From: Volvariella volvacea V23
Taxonomy: Eukaryota > Basidiomycota > Agaricomycetes > Agaricales > Pluteaceae
Length of the DNA stretch: 64,000 nucleotides
NCBI GenBank assembly: GCA_000349905.1
Contig: KB722736.1
Location: 3,713,268-3,777,267 of the forward strand
Direction: 5' to 3'
Shown here piece after piece: positions 60,090 through 64,000 of this stretch (the stretch's first letter is position 1; each line of letters starts with the position of its first letter). The notes below the pieces were generated by a model. The model searched no databases, was not told the DNA's origin, and worked only from the letters and a program-made list of their open reading frames with translations. The position numbers were made by a program, and so were the translations under genes.

Positions 60090-63000
60090 TTCGACCCAGA
60101 AAAGAGGACAAGAGCGGTGTTGTGGTAGCGTGTATGTCATCGATTGGGACCAGGTGTATTACTGTGACCTCCTTGTCTCCCTTTACCCAAAAATCTACAT
60201 GGTCTCAGTTCCGCCGAAACATGTGTATGAATTGTGTAAGGACTCTTCTTCGTTCTCCCCTCTGCGACAGCCTCATTGCTGCCGGGATACCTCAGCTCCA
60301 TTGTTCGAGGTCTAGCCTGAACCAGTTCAAACGAAACCGGGCTTCCATTCCTCCTCCAACCCTTTGGTGTAATTGGTGTAACCCTTGAATCTGGATGGGC
60401 ATCTAATGTCATTTGGCAAATGCCCGGATGCCTCGTCGCTAGAAACCCGTATTTTAATTGGGGAGAAATGGCCGCGATTGAAATGACCTTTTCGTGATGA
60501 CGAAACCGGGCTTGGGGACTAATCTCTGAAGTCACCATCTGACTGGGAACGAACGAAAGTGGTGATGACCACATTCAGTTCCCTAGCTCCCCGTTGTATT
60601 CCACCATATGCCCCCAGCCCTCGCCTCAATTACTGGCGTTCTATCAATCCTCCGCGACCACCTGTTCATACTGTGACACAAGAGCCCCATCCTACACCCC
60701 CCAGTCCCTATTATGCGCTATTTAATACCCAGCACACTAGGTCGGCAAGCATTCCCGGATAAACCTATGGGTTCGTGTTTTGGTTTATTATTATGACTCC
60801 TGACCGAGGGTAAGGGATTTCACGAGTGTTGACGCGTTGACGCGGTAAGAAGGCATGACGGCCATTAGGAGATTTAAGTTTTCCCATTAGGTCCTTCTTA
60901 GTTTCTCAAGATCATATCAGGGTAGATAGACAAAACCAAATAACGAAAACCTTCAAGTCCGTAATTCAACAACAACCCATTCATTTCATCAATTCCCTGA
61001 GCTGATATAGCTAGGAAGAAGGTTTGGGACTACACTATACTCGTGCAAGTCGTTTGACCTTGATAATATTATGTACTGAGTAAAATAAAAAGGATCTTCC
61101 TTCGACTCGTATTGGCAACTGCATTGAATATTTCTGAGGGGTGGGTCAATCAAGCAGCAATCCTTGAACCCGAGTTATACAAACATTTCCTAAATAGGCG
61201 CCATAACTGGCCACGTAATCTGGCACGTGGCGGTCAAACGATCGAGCCAAATTGGTCATTCCGATTACCGTCCTTGGAACTTGGCAAATCGCAGTCTAAA
61301 GTTTCGTGCAGCGAGCATTTCTGAAAATGAACAAAAAGCCCGCGCTGTGTCTGGTCTCGTTTCAGCGGGTAGATGAAGGTAGCATAGTGCATTTGCAATT
61401 TTTGGAGGATTGAAACTACATGGAGGTCTCGCTAGGTTTTTTTCTCTCGCTCCTCTCTCCTTCGCACAGGGGTGGTGTTTTATGAATGATCATTGACTTC
61501 CGATGCCCTCACACGTTGTTTGAGGCATTGCTCTGTTGAGCATGTTTCTCTTATGGTCCATCATGAGGGGGGGTGGGTGATGGTGGACTTCGGAGATTGC
61601 CCCTCTTATCTTTGCCCCTTGCAAAAGGAAAGAAAGCAATTCATCGGATCCTTCATCCCGACTCGCACGCAAAAAAGATGGTTAGTCATTGGTGTAGGAA
61701 ACGATGCGAAAAGGCAATTTGTGCCGGTCGCGGCTGGAAAGTTTGCAAGGCTCTTTGCGCTTTCCTTTCCCCCACAACGTGTCGCTGATACCGAGGGGCA
61801 TGAGGGCCTACCCCATTGAAAGAAAGACCTTGGGCCCCTCATACTGAACGCTGTGTTGATTATTTCCCGCACCATTCAGCCTGCTCGTCAATACACCTGT
61901 GTTTCCCGTGTCCCCCCATTTTCCTGGTACGTGCTTCACGACTCTACTGTGCGTATGATTGTCGTATCAGGACTTTGCCCCATTCATTACCATGAAACTC
62001 TCCCTCCATATCCGCCCAAATCTCTTCTACAAGCTCTCCTTGAAGATCTTCGACTAGTTTCTCCGTGAAATTTCAATAGGTGTTCCCACCTGCAGGACGA
62101 TGGGAGAAGTTGGAAGTGCTGCGAGGTAACGGTCCCTAGTCTTCTGATTGGAACTAGTCGAAATAGTAAACTCGACACACGGGGAAAGGTATGTTTTCGT
62201 TTTGCGGCATGGCGACCCTCGAATATTCAAGGGTCTTTACCGCAAGTTGTCCCCAATTTCGCCTCATGACTTCTTGGTATGCTCACCCATCTCAGAAAAT
62301 GATGTTCACTCCCGAACAAAGAGAGTTGGATTAGCCAAAGAGTTTAAGCTGGAATGTCTTCCCACTGGTAAGCTACGATGAGCACGCAACAATTGAACTT
62401 ACCCTCCGCACATCGGAAGAGTTCCATCTCGCACATGCCGCAAAAAAACGAACCTGAGACTGAAAAAGGATGGTAAAGCAGAGTTAATTTCCTTGCGGTG
62501 CGGCCACTATCCTGCAGCTCGTTTTTCTCGGACATTCCGTCCCTACTCACTTCAAGCTACACCCTTCAGACAAACCCTTGAATTCCTGCATACCGCCTTG
62601 TCACATCCTAACCTGCAGCTCTGAGTCAATTGAATCAGGTGTCCCCGCTACCCGCTTGCCTGCTCAATTATGGTGCTTTTGAAGAAATTTTTTAGCTAGT
62701 CCATCCTGACACAGGTCTCTGTGGCCTCGTCCTCGTTCTCGGATATCCCTATAAACCCTGTCCACCCGTGTAGGTTATCAGGACGTGTATGCCACCCTAT
62801 TGAGACCGAGGTCCCTATCATCACTACCCAGGGCCTTACTCCGTTGTTCAATCGTTCAATCGTGATTGACTTTTGGAGGTTCTTGATCTCATGAGGACAA
62901 GTGTGGGTGTCAGGAAGCTGTGAACGAGGAATTAATCTCTCAAACAGTCTATTTAAGACCTGCAGCGGCTAACAACGTGAGAGGGAACTCATCCAGCTGT

Positions 63001-63214
63001 TGAAGGCGCTTTTGCAAGGCAGTGGAGGTAAGCGCTCGGACTCCGAGTATGCCTTGTATGTTTTCTCGGGTTAAGTGTGTGAAGCGGCTTGGGCTGGACG
63101 ACCACTCGCGGTCCCACCGCCAACCGGCTTACATAAGCACATCGCCACGTCGAGTACTGACACGTTAATCCGTCAACACAACTCTCTTCCACCACCATCA
63201 TCTCTCCCAACCGC
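60090..63214. other. Long gene-poor stretch between UTP22 and the SURF4 gene
   Basis: About 3.1 kb. Open frames up to 148 codons occur (for example 61493-61819 on the plus strand) but none shows a domain, splice structure or start context I can support. The final few hundred bases should be the promoter of the SURF4 gene. No tRNA, repeat or transposon feature is recognised. Confidence 0.4.
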
Positions 63215-64000
63215 CATGTCCTCCCGCATCAGCATAGCTCGCCCGCACGGCCAGGCATACAGTCCTGACCCACACTTGTCCAACCCTCGACCATCTGGCT
63301 ACAGAGCTGCAGACCCAGATGACCCAATTGCAAAACTCCGCGCCATCAGCAAGCGGGTGGAGGACAACATTGAAATTCTCGCGCAACCTTTGAAACCCCA
63401 TTTGCCGGCACTTGGACGTTTCTTAATCGTTGTCACCTTCTTGGAAGACGCTCTGCGAATCGTCACCCAGTGGTCAGACCAGATTTGGTACTTGCAACAG
63501 TACGCAACTCCACGTTCTTTGCCTGGGCGTTGTCGCGAAAATTTGTGTACTCACGTCAATTCTTTTTATCCCCGCTTAGACATCGCCGATTCCCTTGGGG
63601 AATTTCTCATACATTCCTTATTCTCAATGTCATAGTGAGCCTACAGCGTTCTTGGTGCGGGCGTTCGTTCATGACTGACTTCCAACCGCCTGGACTAGAC
63701 CATGTTGGCCGCATCCTCAGCTGTCATCCTCAAGCGATACACTGAATACGCCGTCGTCGGTCTCCTGAGTGTTGTCATTATCCAAGGCTTCGGTTACGGT
63801 CTCATCTTCGATCTCAACTTCTTCCTCCGCAACCTGAGCGTCATTGGTGGTCTGTTCATGGTATTCAGTGATTCCATGGTGTCGAGACGGTCGACTTTTG
63901 CTGGTTTGCCAACGATTAGCGAGACTGACCGCAAGAAATAGTGCGTTGTTCCCTTTTCGGCTTCTTTGGGTAGACTTTTTGACGGATTCTGTGATTAGCT
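63215..64000 (+). CDS. SURF4/Erv29 family ER cargo receptor, 5' part
   Basis: Exons 63215-63499, 63580-63634 and 63699-63940; the gene runs past the right edge. Start MSSRISIARPHGQAYSPDPHL. The family blocks are IEILAQPLKPHLPALGRFLIVVTFLEDALRIVTQW, then YLQQHRRFPWGISHTFLILNVI, then the membrane segments around VVGLLSVVIIQGFGYGLIFDLNFFLRNLSVIGGLFMVFSD and FAGLPTISETDRKK. The apparent stop TAG at 63939-63941 is a splice donor: TA|GTGCG gives the conserved Tyr of the family's DRKKY motif. SURF4/Erv29 proteins cycle between ER and Golgi and load soluble cargo into COPII vesicles; the C-terminal retrieval signal lies outside the window. Confidence 0.9.

Noticed and set aside
61493..61875. Open frames on both strands (108 and 89 codons)
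   Set aside because: Neither resembles a known protein, and both lack intron signals and flanking coding sequence.
62148..62381. Frame with a phosphoglycerate-mutase-like RHG piece (FVLRHGD)
   Set aside because: A single short motif with no second histidine motif or supporting exons; likely chance.
63939..63941. TAG as the stop of the SURF4 gene
   Set aside because: The TA|GTGCG junction is a splice donor, and family members continue with Tyr after DRKK followed by further membrane segments.

Overview
The window looks like nuclear DNA of a plant-degrading basidiomycete fungus (Agaricomycete type). The evidence is genes broken by many short GT-AG introns of about 50-100 bases, fungal CBM1 cellulose-binding modules, a WOPR transcription factor and F-box debris, together with ordinary eukaryotic housekeeping genes. 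I assembled all gene models by eye from frames, splice signals and family resemblance. Where exon lengths are listed, they sum to a multiple of three unless stated otherwise.

Left edge (1-3.8 kb): the 3' end of a secreted-type FAD-linked oxidase, a decayed F-box relic, and a complete sphingolipid/fatty-acid 2-hydroxylase (SCS7 type) on the minus strand.

Accessory core (4.4-23.5 kb): a locally expanded array of GH10 endo-xylanase genes with an N-terminal CBM1. Two copies lie on the minus strand (A 4454-6511, B 7738-9850). Four lie on the plus strand (C 12151-14267, D 15448-17596, E 19407-19923, F 21414-23476), and there is one more relic exon near 18.7 kb. All full copies share a 16-exon design with micro-exons of 7, 14, 15 and 16 bases. 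A, B, C and F are open from end to end. B has lost the catalytic nucleophile and other active-site residues, F has lost the Asn before the acid/base Glu, and A and C have lost the subsite Glu of the ENxxK motif. D carries one 2-base deletion. E is cut down to signal peptide plus CBM1. A shared box lies 105-185 bases upstream of every ATG, and larger intergenic repeats show that the array grew by segmental duplication. This array is the most unusual part of the window.

Right part (23.8-64 kb): ordinary genes. In order these are an ACSF2-like acyl-CoA synthetase (-), a large unrecognised His/Ser/Arg-rich protein (-), a histidine acid phosphatase (+), exocyst SEC5 (+), an RMD1/DUF155 protein (-), a (6-4)-type photolyase (-), a WOPR transcription factor (-), a DNAJC11-like J-protein (-), the adenine glycosylase MUTYH (-), UTP22/NOL6 (+) and the start of a SURF4/Erv29 cargo receptor (+). 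Long stretches at 30.3-33.3, 48.2-50.1 and 60.1-63.2 kb hold nothing I can support beyond one possible relic. I found no tRNA, rRNA, CRISPR array or intact transposon.
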